Of a stretch of DNA of 64,000 nucleotides, positions 31,501-44,254 are shown piece after piece (positions within the stretch are counted from its first letter, which is position 1; each line of letters starts with the position of its first letter). The DNA is taken from positions 5,890,001-5,954,000 of the forward strand of contig JALGAS010000002.1 of NCBI GenBank assembly GCA_023078685.1, read 5' to 3'. The notes under the pieces were generated by a model. It was given only the letters and a program-made list of their open reading frames with translations, searched no databases and was not told where the DNA came from. The stretch is from Neopestalotiopsis rosae. Taxonomy: Eukaryota; Ascomycota; Sordariomycetes; Amphisphaeriales; Sporocadaceae. Both the position numbers and the translations under genes were made by a program.

Positions 31501-33956
31501 ATGGACAGCCTGACATCACAGTCTAGCTCCGCGGCCTCGTCGCAGTATGGTATCCATACAGGAGTTTGGATCAATTGGTCCCGTGGGCGTGTCCTTGGGG
31601 CAACCCTTACCATGAGCAACAGCAGGGGTGCTCTCGCAATTGCCTTCACAGCATTCTTCATCAGCCTGGTCGCATCTTGTTTCTGGCGTATTGCCTGTCT
31701 GGTGTTTCACCGGCACTACTCCACAGATGAGCCCCGAGATACCTTGCATCACCAGCGTCAAGTTGTCCTTCGCAATTCAGCCTCCGCAACGGATGGCCTT
31801 TGGATCTTACTACAACTATGTTGGGCCCGGTACCGATCTGGCTCGAAAAAGAAAGACGTCCTCCGCGTGCTTCTCGCAATTGTCTTCGCTACGTTTTGCG
31901 TCGCGGGATTTGTACTAGCGAGCGGATATTCATCTCAGATCTCGACCGCCGTGGGCAATCAAGTGCTTATCGACGGGAGCAACTGTGGATTTGTGGATGC
32001 AAGTGGTTTGACCCGAAAAGGGATGTACCATTCTGAAAAGCTCACCAATGCCGCCAACTATGCCCGGCAGTGTTATGCGTCATCCGACGGAACAACATCC
32101 GGCGTCCTAGATTGTACTCTCTTCCTCTCGAAGAACCTCAACTTCACAGTCGATACTTCAGCACCTTGCCCGTTCAGGGAAGGTGTTTGTAGAACCAACG
32201 ACAGAAATCTCCACCTAGACACTGGTTACATACATAGCAACGACCATCTAGGAATGAATACCCCACCGGAACAATCAATTCGTATCCGAACTTCACTCCA
32301 CTGCGCACCTCTAGCAACAAAGGGCTACACCAGTAGCCGTGAAGCATCACCATTGAATTTCACGAGATATCACTACGGGAATCGAGCTCCTACCGGCAAC
32401 CCTCCTGTTGAAGTTGACTACACTTTCGAGGTCGAAGACCTCGCCGCGCAATACATTGAAGACTACCGTCCAACATCAAGCCAGTTGACGCTGAGGTAAG
32501 TCTATCAACATCATTGTACGCTAAATAGAAAAAGAGAAGAAAGAAGAATATTTGTCATTCCCAGTTTGACAATCAAATAACTAATACTGCCTTAGCGCTC
32601 TTATATCTGCCACCTTCGGAGGCACCCAGGATATGCCAAACAGCAACTGGAACGCCAGTACGGACCTCTCAAGGCCGGATGGAGATACGCTTATCGTTTT
32701 TCTGTCGGGGAACGGAGTACTTGCACTTGAACCCATTAACGACCCTTGGTACCAACTGAACCGAACGGGTCCTGAAATAGGACTTTTGCAAAGCAGCGGG
32801 CAATTCCGAGCATACATGCCTCAAGAAGCTGCGTCGCCTATGGGCTGCGTCGAGCGATTCCAGATATGCAACCCGACGGAATGCGGGCCACTGTCTAGTC
32901 TCAATGACGCCTTCGAATATGCTGCACCACTATTTGGAATCACCGAGGCACTAAGTGCAGTAGACTCGTATGACACTCTGTGGAAGAAGTACTCCGAGGA
33001 CCGTTCTGCCACACAATTTATTTGGATGTCTTTTTTATATTACTCGTACCCAATGAGTACATACCAGACCATGAATCTGCTTGGAACACAGGCTCTAGAC
33101 TCGCGCAAGCGCTTACAAGGCTCGTTTCAAGGCTCCTTCCAGGCGCCTCTGCCGGACGATCAATGGCAAGCGTAAGTTTGTGCCCGGAGAGACTACCGGT
33201 CTGAAGCTGACTTCCCATTCTAAAGCGATGTAACACTGTGGTTCAAGACCACACTGGCCTCTATACAGACATCAGTGGTAGATGTGGCATACGGCACGAA
33301 AGATCCCGATTTTGCGCCAGATCTAGCCCGGCCAACGAACGCAGCTCAACAGAATATATGCAACAATCAGGTAAGAACTCGCAGTACGAACGACACAAGC
33401 CCCTGTCGTGTCATCATCAAAAAATTCCAATCAACATACTGACAAAATTTTCAATTTTAAGATTATAAACAGTACACAGTACACGTCCTTTAGTCTCCTG
33501 GGCCTGTACCTCACATACATCATCGGCGCTCTCATCATCATAACTTCGATAGTCCTGGAGCGCCTCTTGGCGTGTTGCTCGCGACGTCGAAAAGGCCACG
33601 ACTATTCTCATCTGGAATGGACTGCACACGACAGTCTTCACCTCCACCGTCTTGCTCAGGAAACTGCCGGGTGGGGTCAATGGCAAAAGTGCACAGGTGC
33701 GATCCCGACCACAGCCAGTCCTGATCAGATACTTGGCAACTTGGACACAAAAGATCGGGACCATACCCTTCTCTATTTGAATACGAACACTTTACCGGAC
33801 AAGCTTACAGCCGGATCAAAGCGGGAAGAGGGAACTCGAAAAGAGGAAATGATCTGCCATGAGCCTGAGGGACCTTCAGTCCCAGATAAATTTAGCAACG
33901 GATCGCTGATCAAGAGGGACACTGAAACCACCATAGTCATCTCGGCGGAAGATTAA
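31501..33956 (+). CDS. Large uncharacterised fungal membrane protein
   Basis: Four exons (31501-32495, 32596-33171, 33226-33370, 33462-33956) give 736 residues. There are two membrane spans in the N-terminal third (ALAIAFTAFFISLVASCFW and VLLAIVFATFCVAGFVLA), a long presumably extracytoplasmic region with several Cys (NCGF, CYAS, APCPF, GCVERFQICNPTECG) and N-glycosylation sites, and one span near the C terminus (LYLTYIIGALIIITSIVL) followed by a charged tail. Many Pezizomycotina encode related proteins of unknown function, often in large families in variable regions. No catalytic motif is visible. The start at 31501 is the first ATG of the frame. Confidence 0.75.
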
Positions 33957-34298
33957 TCACGGACCAAATTAGCTATGGCGAATCTCAATGGCAATCAGGA
34001 TAACTAAGATGGTCAGTACGGATGCGTATATCCATATCTACACGAATATGCGTCTCTTATTGCCCTAATTGTTTCTACCTTCGTCCCTACGGCTTTTGTA
34101 AGGTCTTAAAACGATGGGAGTGCCTTACAGAGTCTCAATTCATGTATCTTTTCTGATGAAGCTACCCACAGAGCAGTTTCCTTCGTGTACAAGACTTCCA
34201 TAAAAAGATGTCATCAAATTGTAAACCTTGAATTGACGGATTCATGTGTTATCACTGAGGATCAGAGGCGTGACTAAACTGTAAGAATGCTTCAATTT
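33957..34298. other. Intergenic, no gene seen
   Basis: About 340 bp between convergent genes; it presumably contains both 3' untranslated regions. Confidence 0.4.
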
Positions 34299-36113
34299 TC
34301 ATACTGCGATGGTGTGTTCTACCTCTTTCATATGCCGCTCAAGCTTTTGGAGCCCCGACACTACATCGTTCACAAAAGTTTGTTGCAGCTCTTCATTATC
34401 AAGGTTTGTCTCTCCCAAGCCAAAGTCGCAACCAATACATTTCCGGACAATCTTCGTGTAATCCAGACCCATTTGATTGATTAGTGATTGCGCCAATCTT
34501 TCAGCAACCTCGTAATCAGATATTCCATTTGGCAAACGAGAATCTCTGGGGAGTTTCATGATAGTCTGCTTGAGTTCTGACCATGGTTTACAGTACCCGA
34601 TTTCCAATAGTAATATCCCAAACTCAAAGAGCAGTTGGTTTCGTGCTTCGGTAAACTCGTACGAGGCGGTGGCTGCACTGGCTGATGTGGCATCACCCGT
34701 TCCTGTATGCATCGTTATGTCTGGGCATGTAGTCGTACATTTGAGCTGAGTCATAAAATAAGGACCTCCGTATGGAAATGATATAACTTGAGAGCCTCCC
34801 TCGGGCGTAATGTACCGAACGTGGTGGCCCAGATTGCCGAATGCTAGCCAGGGAGTCGAGTAAAATTGCATGATACCGTCGGCCAAGTCACCAGCCAGCT
34901 TGCAGAGCAGTGAGCGCGACATCGAGCGCAGTATCGGGTCTTCGGCTACCCAGGTGATGATCTCGGAAAGAGACTGGGAAGTACTTGGAGGTTCAGCTGG
35001 CACACAGAATAGTTTCGCTCGTGTATCGGTCCACGATCCCAGCAGAGACCGACCCATACAATTTGACGTGGCCTCCCAAGACCGTTGACATAGATCGTCC
35101 ACCACTGACAGATCTTGACATGGATTATTAGACAGCACCTCTAGCTCAGTGTCCTCCAACTTGACCTTGGGAATGGGCGTCGGGAGCTGGGATGTGACAG
35201 TGCTAGGCCCGGGCACAGCTTGGGAGTGAAAGCTTTCGGTTCGAATCCTTTTGAAGGGATTTCGTGACGGAGATATTGGCTCCCTAGCGGTCTTTGCATC
35301 TATAGCTTGCGATTTACCAGTGCTTGTTTCGAGAATAGCAGCCAGCTGATGTGTGATTGCGTCTTTGTGGGATGGGTGCAAGACGCTAGCTTTGTCGTCT
35401 TCATCTACTTCGTATACTTGTTCAACCTCTAGTCTAAGGGGACTTCTTAGCGACTTGGTCGAATCAACATGCGTTACAGCAAGATCGCAGGTAATGTAAG
35501 AGTCGAAACGGGCTCTTTTCTTGCCCTTGCCGTTCGTATCGCCAGGTTCGCAGTCGAGGATTCGAACGTCAAATACGTGCGAAGTGTGTGACGAACACTT
35601 CCATTGTACTCTTAGGTTCGAATACAACGCACTGGATGCGTATCGTGCCCGGCGATACTTGCTGAGAACGTTAAGACCGGCGACTGATCTGCGGTTGTGA
35701 AGTGAATCGTCATTGTGTCTGCCCCTCACCACCTGAAGAGCTTTCGCTATCTGCTCAGCGACGAGCCCAAAATCTCTGTTTGAGCCGCGCAGTTCCTCAA
35801 TCGTCGAGTTTATTTTCGGTTTGTGCAGTCCCAGCTTGAACCGAGAACTAACATTTCTGAACCATTCCGAAGCATCGTTTCTCTTTTCATAAATTAGTCT
35901 GGTTTCCCAATGTAATCCAAATAATTAACCTACTTCTCCCCCACCTGGCACCTCACGCCGGAATGTCTCGAACTGAAAGTAAAGTGAATCTAGTTTCTCG
36001 CGTATGTATTGCGCCGTGCAAAAACACGATGTGAAGGAATCTTTAAGAGAGTCCAATTGATGGTGATCAGTGCCCGCCAAAGCTAGTGCCAAAGATGCTG
36101 CGACGGGGGACAA
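34299..36113 (-). CDS. DUF7580-type (HeLo/incompatibility-like) protein, 5' end unresolved
   Basis: The main exon 34299-35882 (527 codons) joins through a 51 bp intron (35883-35933; GTAGGT donor, ACTAAT branch-like motif) to an upstream exon open beyond 35934. The C-terminal half matches the DUF7580 domain: TPWLAF, then NQLLFEFGILLLEIGYCKPWSE, then DYEVAERLAQSL, then CIGCDFGLGETNLDNEELQQ. This pseudokinase-like module is common in fungal proteins related to vegetative incompatibility and HeLo-type cell-death switches. No in-frame ATG exists in the upstream exon, and it runs into the start of the divergent helicase gene at 36123. The N terminus is therefore in another exon, overlaps the helicase 5' region, or has been lost. 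The upstream end given is only the visible limit. Confidence 0.7.
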
Positions 36114-36122
36114 TCATTTCGA

Positions 36123-39100
36123 ATGTCTTCAGTCCAGGGCGAAGGACCTTTTACATCTAGCACGGGTGAACGGACGAGCGTGCGCTCGTTGAAAAGACCA
36201 TACCCGCACGATGCAACTGGGCATGGCTTTGAACACAACGCGCAGCCGCACCGCACGCTGTCGGATGCAGCGTCCCTTCGTGATCACCATACCAGCACCG
36301 TTGGTATTGCGTGTTTCGGCAGTGTAAATCGCCATATCTTCGATATATGCTTTCAACTGACTTGATTATCCCAGATAATCGACGTCAAAGTGCACCCGCA
36401 CAACGTCGACGCTCTCGCGCAATGCGGCTCCTGGCAAAAAGGTCAAATGCAATCCTTCGCTGTCGTCCAGGAAGGCGACTTTCTTACCTTGAAACATGAA
36501 AACGTGAAGTTTGGTCGTCTAAACAAAGGACTTTGTCGACATTTGCATGTTCTTGTGGCCAGTACTAAACTTCGCTTTCAGATATTTATATTAAGTAAAG
36601 ATTTGGCTGCGGCCATGCGCCCTCAATATGGCCGAACTCCAGATCATCTCCCTGCCGAGATCAACATTTATGGCCCCAAAGCGGATGCTCGAGAGATTGG
36701 AACCTGCTTATCTAAATCTGGCATTTTTTTACAAAGGCCCCATCATGGTACCAGCTCTATCGAATACCACAACCCACATATCATGAAGTTAGAAGGACAT
36801 ATAGACCTGCTCTCGCCAGAACTATCACAAGAATACGCCGACGATGTGCACGAAATTCCGGATAGACATATAGCAGGCTGGACAAGAGGGAATGACACGT
36901 CAGCAGTCGACTCCATTCTTGATTCACTGTCACATCATCCTGTGAAGGAGATAGCTGCTATTCCTGACATAACGAGTGACCTCTTCAGGTACGTTGAAGA
37001 TTCTCTAATGGTGTCGATATCTCGTTTTATTGATCATTGTACATACAGACATCAGAAACAAGCCATTGATTTCATCTCCCGGAGGGAGAGAGAGCACATA
37101 GACTCCGACTCAAGTCTTTGGGAATACAACGACAAGGATGCAGACGAACCATTGTAAGTGCTGCTCCTGTTTTCTTCACGGCTTATTCGGTATTGAACTT
37201 TGAACTTCCAGCTACCAAAATGCCCTTAGTGGTGCAAAGCGACCAGAGCCTGCCGAAACCAGGGGTGGTATCATCGCAGACGAGATGGGCCTGGGAAAGT
37301 CACTCGTTGTTATATATACCATAGCAGGCTCTCTCGACCGAGCCGCGGCATTTGTGGCTGCTGAGAACATACAGCGGCTGTCTCAACCAGGACGGAAAAG
37401 AGCCTCTAAAGCGACGCTGATTATTGCCCCATCATCGCGTAAGTATTCCTGATGGGCTTATCTCACCCGAGATTGGGTCAAGATCGGATTATCGTTATTG
37501 ATTGATTCTTAGTCTTGATCGACAATTGGGCGGATGAAATTCACAAGTGAGAATATCTTCAAGAAAGACCTCCCTACAAGTAATTAACGGCTGGACAGAC
37601 ATACAACCAACGGTGCTCTTCCATTCCACCGACATATCGGCCCCTGGCGGCACAAAGAAACGCATTACCTTCACGAGCGGCCTATTGTATTCACCACATA
37701 TGCTACTGTAGCAGCAGAATTCCGCCGCGGTGATAGCACTTTGGCAAGAGTCAATTGGTTTAGAATTGTCCTAGACGAAGGTACTTGATAGAACTATGAT
37801 TGAAAAGCTTCCAACCTGACATCGATGCAGCCCATGACATACGGAATCGAACGACCAAGCAGTTCCAAGCTGTCGCTGATATACCAGCCCTACATCGCTG
37901 GTGTCTTACTGGCACGCCGATTCAAAACAAACTCGAGGACCTTGGAGCATTAATATCTTTCCTCAAAGTACCGATACTAGAAAAAGCACCAACATTTAGA
38001 AAGTTGATAACCAATCCCATTGAGTCTGGATCACGAAATCGTTTCAAGAACCTTCACACCCTACTACGTACCGTTTGTCTTCGAAGAACACGGCAGAATT
38101 GCTTAGACTTGCCAGAACCAATATCAAAGCAACGACGACTCGCTTTGACATCACTGGAAAAGTCCGACTACCAGGCTCTACTCGCTCAAGGCCGGGTGGA
38201 GATCGACATGGCAGTGAGTCATCGCGGGAAGAGCAACATCAATGCCGCCTTCCTTGAATCGCTCCTCAAGCTTCGACTGTTCTGCAACAATGGTCGCGCG
38301 AATGCGGTGATGCAGTCTGGGCCAACAGGACTGCCCACAGACCCAGACGAGGCTCTGATCTATCTCCAACAACATGGTCAAGATATTTGCGCCTACTGCT
38401 CTGCCACAATTTATTACATCAACGAAGACCCTGGAAACGATGGTGGAATCTTCATCTCTGGATGCTCTCACCTTCTCTGTCACAGTTGCGTGCCCATCCA
38501 TCGTGCCGAGAAGAAGGGTTGCCCTTCTTGCATTTCAAACCCCGATTTGGCATCACAGACCGTGTTGCCATCTACCAATATGCATATGGACCCAGATCAA
38601 TGTGACACGAACAATGACACCAGTCGTACCGTCGCATATCCGTCAAAATTGATAGCCCTCTTGTCCGACATACAACGTGACTCCCAACATAAAAGGTAAC
38701 GGAAATTCACAGCATCTCATCTGTCATTCTAGCTGACTTTTTACGTTCGCAGTATCATTTTCTCGTCGTGGAAAAAGACTCTTACTATTGTCAGCAAACT
38801 TTTCACCACCCATGGCATACGGCATGAAATCATTGACGGTTCTCTTTCCTTGACCAAGCGTATCAACGTGCTGAAGAACTTTCGCTCGCCCAGTGGAGCA
38901 AACACCCTCCTGATGACATTAGGAACCGGAGCAGTAGGGTAAGTGTCCATGTCGCATCTGAGCATTGGGGTCCCGGCTGACTCTGACCTCCATAGACTCA
39001 ATCTGGCAGTCGCGACAAGGATCTATCTCCTCGAGCCGCAATGGAACCCGTCGATCGAGTCTCAAGCCATTGGCCGTGCACTCCGCCTAGGCCAGACGGA

Positions 39101-39392
39101 CCAAGTCGTCATCATTCGGTACATCATGAAGGATACCATCGAAGAGGTGCGTCTTCGCTTGCCTTCTTTGAGCTTCCGCTTACTAACTGATCTCAGAGCA
39201 ATGTCTTATTTCGCCAAAAGAGAAAGCTCGCATTGGCTGGTGGAGGATTCGACCAATCTGAAAAGATCCAGGCACTACGGGTAAGATGGTCATGAATGAT
39301 ACCAATTTATATGCATTTATTAACATTTACAGGACATCTTCGGCGTTGACAGTAATTCAGCGGCTCTTGACAGTACTTCGACAGCAGGCTAG
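36123..39392 (+). CDS. SNF2-family helicase with RING finger (Rad5/Rad16-like)
   Basis: Ten exons: 36123-36323, 36375-37153, 37212-37438, 37510-37543, 37599-37780, 37831-38695, 38753-38938, 38996-39146, 39197-39280 and 39333-39392; 922 residues, all phases agree. ATPase motifs: Walker A DEMGLGKS (about 350-357), DEAH (473-476), LTGTPIQNKLEDL, then helicase C-terminal blocks SIIFSSWKKTL, LLMTLGTGAVGLNLA and QAIGRALRLGQ. A C3HC4-type RING starts at C661 (CAYC, GCSHLLCHSC, CPSC) between the two RecA halves, the arrangement of Rad5, Rad16 and HLTF. Such proteins remodel chromatin or act in DNA-damage tolerance with ubiquitin ligase activity. The N-terminal HIRAN domain of true Rad5 is not evident, so this is one of the numerous fungal paralogues. 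Confidence 0.92.
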
Positions 39393-39573
39393 CGCATATT
39401 GATTGATGAGCTATCATCTCGCACTCTTTGGAATTTTCATGTAATTAGGTAGTCTGATTATCTACTTTTCCAACAGATAGTTTTGCAGCCCTTTGCTATG
39501 CCTGACACGGTTTCGATGCTGTCCGCCTCTTCGTCTCCGTGACGCCTGAGTAGAGGGTCCCAAGTAGCCCAGA

Positions 39574-41901
39574 TTAATGGAATTCGGCCTCGACCCGACC
39601 GTATCTGACCCCATCTACCTTCAATTCGAACCCGAGACCAGCGCTGTCGACAATCATCTCGAGTGTAAAGTCAAGATTATCAAACTCGACGCCACGCGTG
39701 GTCGTCAGCCGAGTAAACAAACTCCTCGGCACAGCGCTTAGGTCTGTCGTCAGCGTGCACACGTGGACGAGCTCGCGCCCGTACGCCACTGGTGGCTCAT
39801 CTGCTTCGCATGCTATCAAGTCGTCCGTCACGATGAGTGACTGCCCTGGCCTAAAATTTCGTGTATAATGGAAGGCTATGGGCGATAGAGGCGATATGGC
39901 TTCTCCCTGTAGTCAAACTTGTCAGCGAATTTGCATAATTTCAAATGATAAGGCCTGCGCTGCCGCGTATTGTAATTGCTTACCTTTGCGATATGCCACT
40001 GCATACGATCCGAAACCATCCACCGCTCCCACAAAGGCGACCAATAGCGCTCCGACACGCTGTGCTTGGACTCGTCATAGACAGTAGCATAACTGGTGCC
40101 GTAGTGCATGCGAGCCTTGCGCGAGATGACCATGTTGCCCTCGAGGCCGCGGAGCACGGCGCCGCGCACCACGGCCGTCCACGCGTACATGGGCTGCATG
40201 ACCTCGATGCTGCCGTTCTCGGACAGGGACGCGGTGCTGCTCGCGTGCGTCGGCCGCTCCGTGTACGGCGGCGGCGCGGCGCTCGTAAAATGCGCCTTCA
40301 TGCGGCGGTACAGGTAGTCGCTCTGGCCGAAGCCGCCGACTAGCACGATGCCCGAGACGAGTCCGCCCTTGCCGCGCACCGTGTTGACTTGGCCTTGCAC
40401 GAGGTCGCATACTTCCTTGACTACTGGCTCGAAGATCTCTTTGATCTGAGCCGCCGTCAGGACCAGGAAACCCGAGTCCAGTCCAGCTTCCTCATCATCA
40501 GGAAGTCCAGGGAATCTGCAACGCATTAGTCGGATGAGCTGGTGGAAAATGAGGCGAAAGTAACATACGGAACGTTCACTTCTTGGTACTCATCCTCGTT
40601 GAAGTTGCGCTTAACAAACTCTTCGAAATACCTCAGACCCATTTGCCACGTCTTGCCCTTTTTCATCTTCATCTCATCGAAGCGACTGTGGCCCAAGCGA
40701 GTCTTTACGTGCTCTTCGAATCGATAATTCAAGAAGGCACTACCACAAAGACCACCAGTACCCACGGCGGATTCTTCAACCCGCAATGGTTTTAGCGATA
40801 TTATCTTGTAAGCAATCAAGCTGTTCATAGACATGTTAGCTGGGTTCTCGTGCTGAAGGACATACGAATGTGGAGTCTTACTCTACTGTGCCACCACCAG
40901 CATCACAGACAATAAAGTTATCTCCAATGTTCAAATGATTCGGCTGGATAGCCTTGAGCGTGTACACCGCAGCGGCTTCAGGCTCACTGATCATCTGAAT
41001 GTCAGACTTGGCGCCCATGCCCGCCCGTTCAGCAGCCTGCAACGTCGTGTTCTTGGCGGCGTCGGACCAGACAGCAGGGCAGGTGAGGACAAAGTCGACC
41101 TTTGTCGAGGCCATGAAGGACTCGCCGTAGCGGCGCGTCAGCGTGTCCATGGTGTGCCGGTAGATCTGGGTCAGGTAGTCGCTGACGGCGTCGACGACGT
41201 TCTTGTTGTACTTGCGCAGCTGCGTCGCCGTCTCCTGCGGGCTCACGTAAAAGGGCAGCTTTTGCGACCGGTCCAGGAACAGCTTGATGCACCGCAGCCG
41301 TGACTCCTCGGGCTTGAACTGAAAGCCCCATTTCGGTACTGGCCCCGTTGTCGACGTTGTCGAGCTGGCCGGTGACGCGGCTGCAGCGGCATTGGCGTTG
41401 GCATTGGCCGGCGTGTCATAGGAGATCTCGGTTGGCACCTTGTCCGAGGTGATGCCGTTGCCGCCAGGCCATGTCTTGATGATTTCTATGTCATCAGGGG
41501 TAGATGTATATACTGCTGCCACGCTTGCAATTCAATCAGCTTTGAAAACTTGTGTGTATTGGTCATGAAATGTGTGTACTCTCAATGGCAGAAGTGATGA
41601 GATTGTGGATGATATGATGCACATAATGCCGCGTGACTCGTGCATATGCAATGTGAGATGGGAGTTTCGCAAAAGGAGAGGCAGTCCAACGAAAGCACAG
41701 AAGTGCGCAACATACTCACCCGGAAAATGTAGTACCAAAGTCAACACCAACTATAAGTCGGTCGCTGATAGGGGCAAATTCCCGGACCGGGCCATTGATG
41801 GCCTCGGCCGACGATGCCGGGGTAAAGGTGCCGAAGTATCGGTCCCTACTATCTTGATTTCTCTGGCTTCGACTAGACCGTACCGGAAGGTTGAAGCTCA
41901 T
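39574..41901 (-). CDS. Hsp70-like actin-fold ATPase
   Basis: Five exons (41720-41901, 40882-41523, 40569-40820, 39984-40515, 39574-39906) give 646 residues. Nucleotide-binding motifs are phosphate 1 VGVDFGTTFSG (51-61), phosphate 2 VCDAGGGTVD (completed by splicing) and the adenosine loop VLVGGFGQSDYL. This is the divergent fungal Hsp70-like family related to HSPA12; it lacks a recognisable canonical beta-sandwich substrate domain and the EEVD tail. A cytosolic chaperone-like or signalling ATPase is expected, with client unknown. The first intron is long for this window (196 bp). Exons 2 and 4 are markedly GC-rich at third positions, creating many long false frames on the other strand. Confidence 0.88.
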
Positions 41902-44254
41902 CTTGGCAGCCGCCGCCTGAAAGTGCTGTGGCCGAGTCTCTCTGTCTCTTCCTCTCTCACTTCCCCTCCAAGACGGTGGGATATATCGCTAGAGACACGC
42001 AACGAAGGCGGGACGACGTGACTGACTAATAAGAACGTCGCGCGAAAGGAGGGGCAGCAGAGCAGGCCTAGGTCCCAGTCGCTAAAAGGCCGGGTTGCCT
42101 TCCGAGGCCGTCGTTACGCCCTTTGGTCCTGTCCCAGCTCCGCCTGAAAGGCCTGATCCTATGCGAGGGGGCGAAAGGAATTGGTTGCTGTTCCCTATGA
42201 TGATCGAGTCCAATGAGGAAAAGAAAGTGAGAGAAAGGCAGCAAGTTTGGTTTTACGAGGATGAAGAAGAATGTGGCTCAGCGTGAGAATATCAGGAGAT
42301 TGACGCCGTCGCTTGAACCGGCGGGCGTATTTTAGCGGGGCAGTGTCAGAATCAAAAAAGGTCCAGCTCAATCAGTCCGTCTGACAGCAGGAAAAAAAAA
42401 TAAAGTCGCTACCGTTCCTTTTGGTTCTCTTCTCCAATTGGGACAAGAGGAAACATGCACCAGTGGCCGACTGACATGTAAAGAGCAATTAACAGCAACG
42501 TGTTACCTCTCAAGAGAAAAACATGACCATGATTTTCCAATGTTTATCAAAGAGATGCAGAGATATAGGAAGGATCAAAACTTTGACGTCAGATTGGATG
42601 TGAAAATAGGCTACAGTATTTCCACCCGGGACATACTAGTAGCATTGTAACAGGCCTACAGATAAACTCCGACGAATAATGTCCTGTAAATCCATGCGCT
42701 TCCCTTGCGTCGTCTCGTTTAGTCGGCCAGGGGGGTTGTATAACTGTACCGACAGTCACATAGGTGACGGTTGGTGCTTTGCATTTTATTCTGCTGCCTG
42801 ATGGCCTGAATCGAGACAGACCAAAAGAAAGTGAACAGACTGCGCAAAAGATGGCGGGCGTGGGCCGCTGAGCTACTGTACCTCCTTTTAGCACGTGCCT
42901 AGTTACATTTTTAGCTACCAGAAATCCACTACAAGTCACAAATGTCGTAAGTAGTTTGGTCGCTGTCCGGAAATCCCACGATTGCCTCTTCAGCTGTCTA
43001 TTCTAGCGACTTGTTGTCAAGAACGAATAATCGCATGGAAATGACCACCTGAGATATCAAGACAAGTTAAGCACGAGAAACAACCATAGTATCAATTCGA
43101 AACACATCTCACTACTCTAGCACTCCCAAACCTGGGTAGCGTCGCCGTACTGATTCTACACAGCCTCTCTCTTCCCTCTCCTCCCGCTTTTGAGGCGCAG
43201 CCTTCGAGGCCACACCGTTCCTGCATTGCATTGCATGGCCTTGCATGCATGCAACTGAGGTAGTACACACGGACTCTCTCTCACATTGGGATAGGTCGAA
43301 CAGCTCTCATGGACTCATGGGTCAGTACGTTGCGGCTTTTAAACCTGCTCTGAGATTGACGTTTCTGAAGGATGTTATTCGATAACTAGGACATCGCATC
43401 ACCATCGTGGTTTATAGCTCTATAGTCTGACATGTAGCGTGAATGATTACAAGCTGGGAATGGGTCGGATAATCCAGATGTCCCTTGACATTATGCGTGC
43501 CGCTATCCAGGTCAGTGCTGCCGTTTGAAGCAATATTCACGTAGGATTTAAGATCAACTAAGTCAAGAAATGTTTCGAGATGGTAAATGGGATCTTTGCC
43601 CGACTTCTTTTTCTGGGGATTTCTTCCCTTCTGTGTATATGATATATGTATATACCTCCACCAAGATCTCCCACATAATTGACAAAAGCAATCTTGCATA
43701 TACTCCTCGCTACTAGTATACCACATCGATCCGGCCTCGAACAGGCGGATGATACTCGAAGCATGTCTCTTAACCATACTCGACAACACTTTTCTTCTTG
43801 TACAATACAAGGAGCCCGCAATTCTGGCAAACTGACACTGGGTTTGCGGCTCCCATCACCAAGGTCTAACAAACGAAAATATGCACAAAATGGGGGGTCC
43901 AGTAACCTTGTACAGCCTTTGAGTTCTATATCTGGGTATTTGTCAAAAGAAAAGAAAAAAATAATAAAAGAGTTGAAATTATCAACATGTAGCAAGAATG
44001 CCGGCATGGCTCTCGATATATAGAGCTGCCAGTGACGTCAACTTATTGACGACCGAAACGCAACCAAAAAGCCGAAATCGCTGTTGAAAAGACGTATGAA
44101 TGAACGTCGCGAAACACAATGATGCCGGCCATGTGGATTCCCGGAAGATGATGAAAGAAACCGATAGCGCCCAAAACACCGTTGCCATGAGAAGTGATAC
44201 GATTCCAGGTGTCGCAAAATTCCAATCGAAGCATGCATAGAACCAAACGTCAGT
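41902..44254. other. Intergenic, no gene seen
   Basis: About 2.35 kb between the Hsp70-like start and the kinase stop. The 42.1-42.3 kb stretch has an open frame without domains. The region 43.4-44.2 kb probably includes the kinase 3' untranslated region. No repeat or RNA gene is recognised. Confidence 0.45.

Noticed and set aside
35225..35255. GGTTCGAATCC resembling a tRNA T-loop
   Set aside because: No matching acceptor, D or anticodon arms around it, and it lies inside the coding exon of the DUF7580 gene.
40075..40410. Several Arg/Ala-rich frames near 40.1-40.4 and 41.0-41.3 kb
   Set aside because: They arise from GC-rich third positions of the Hsp70-like exons.
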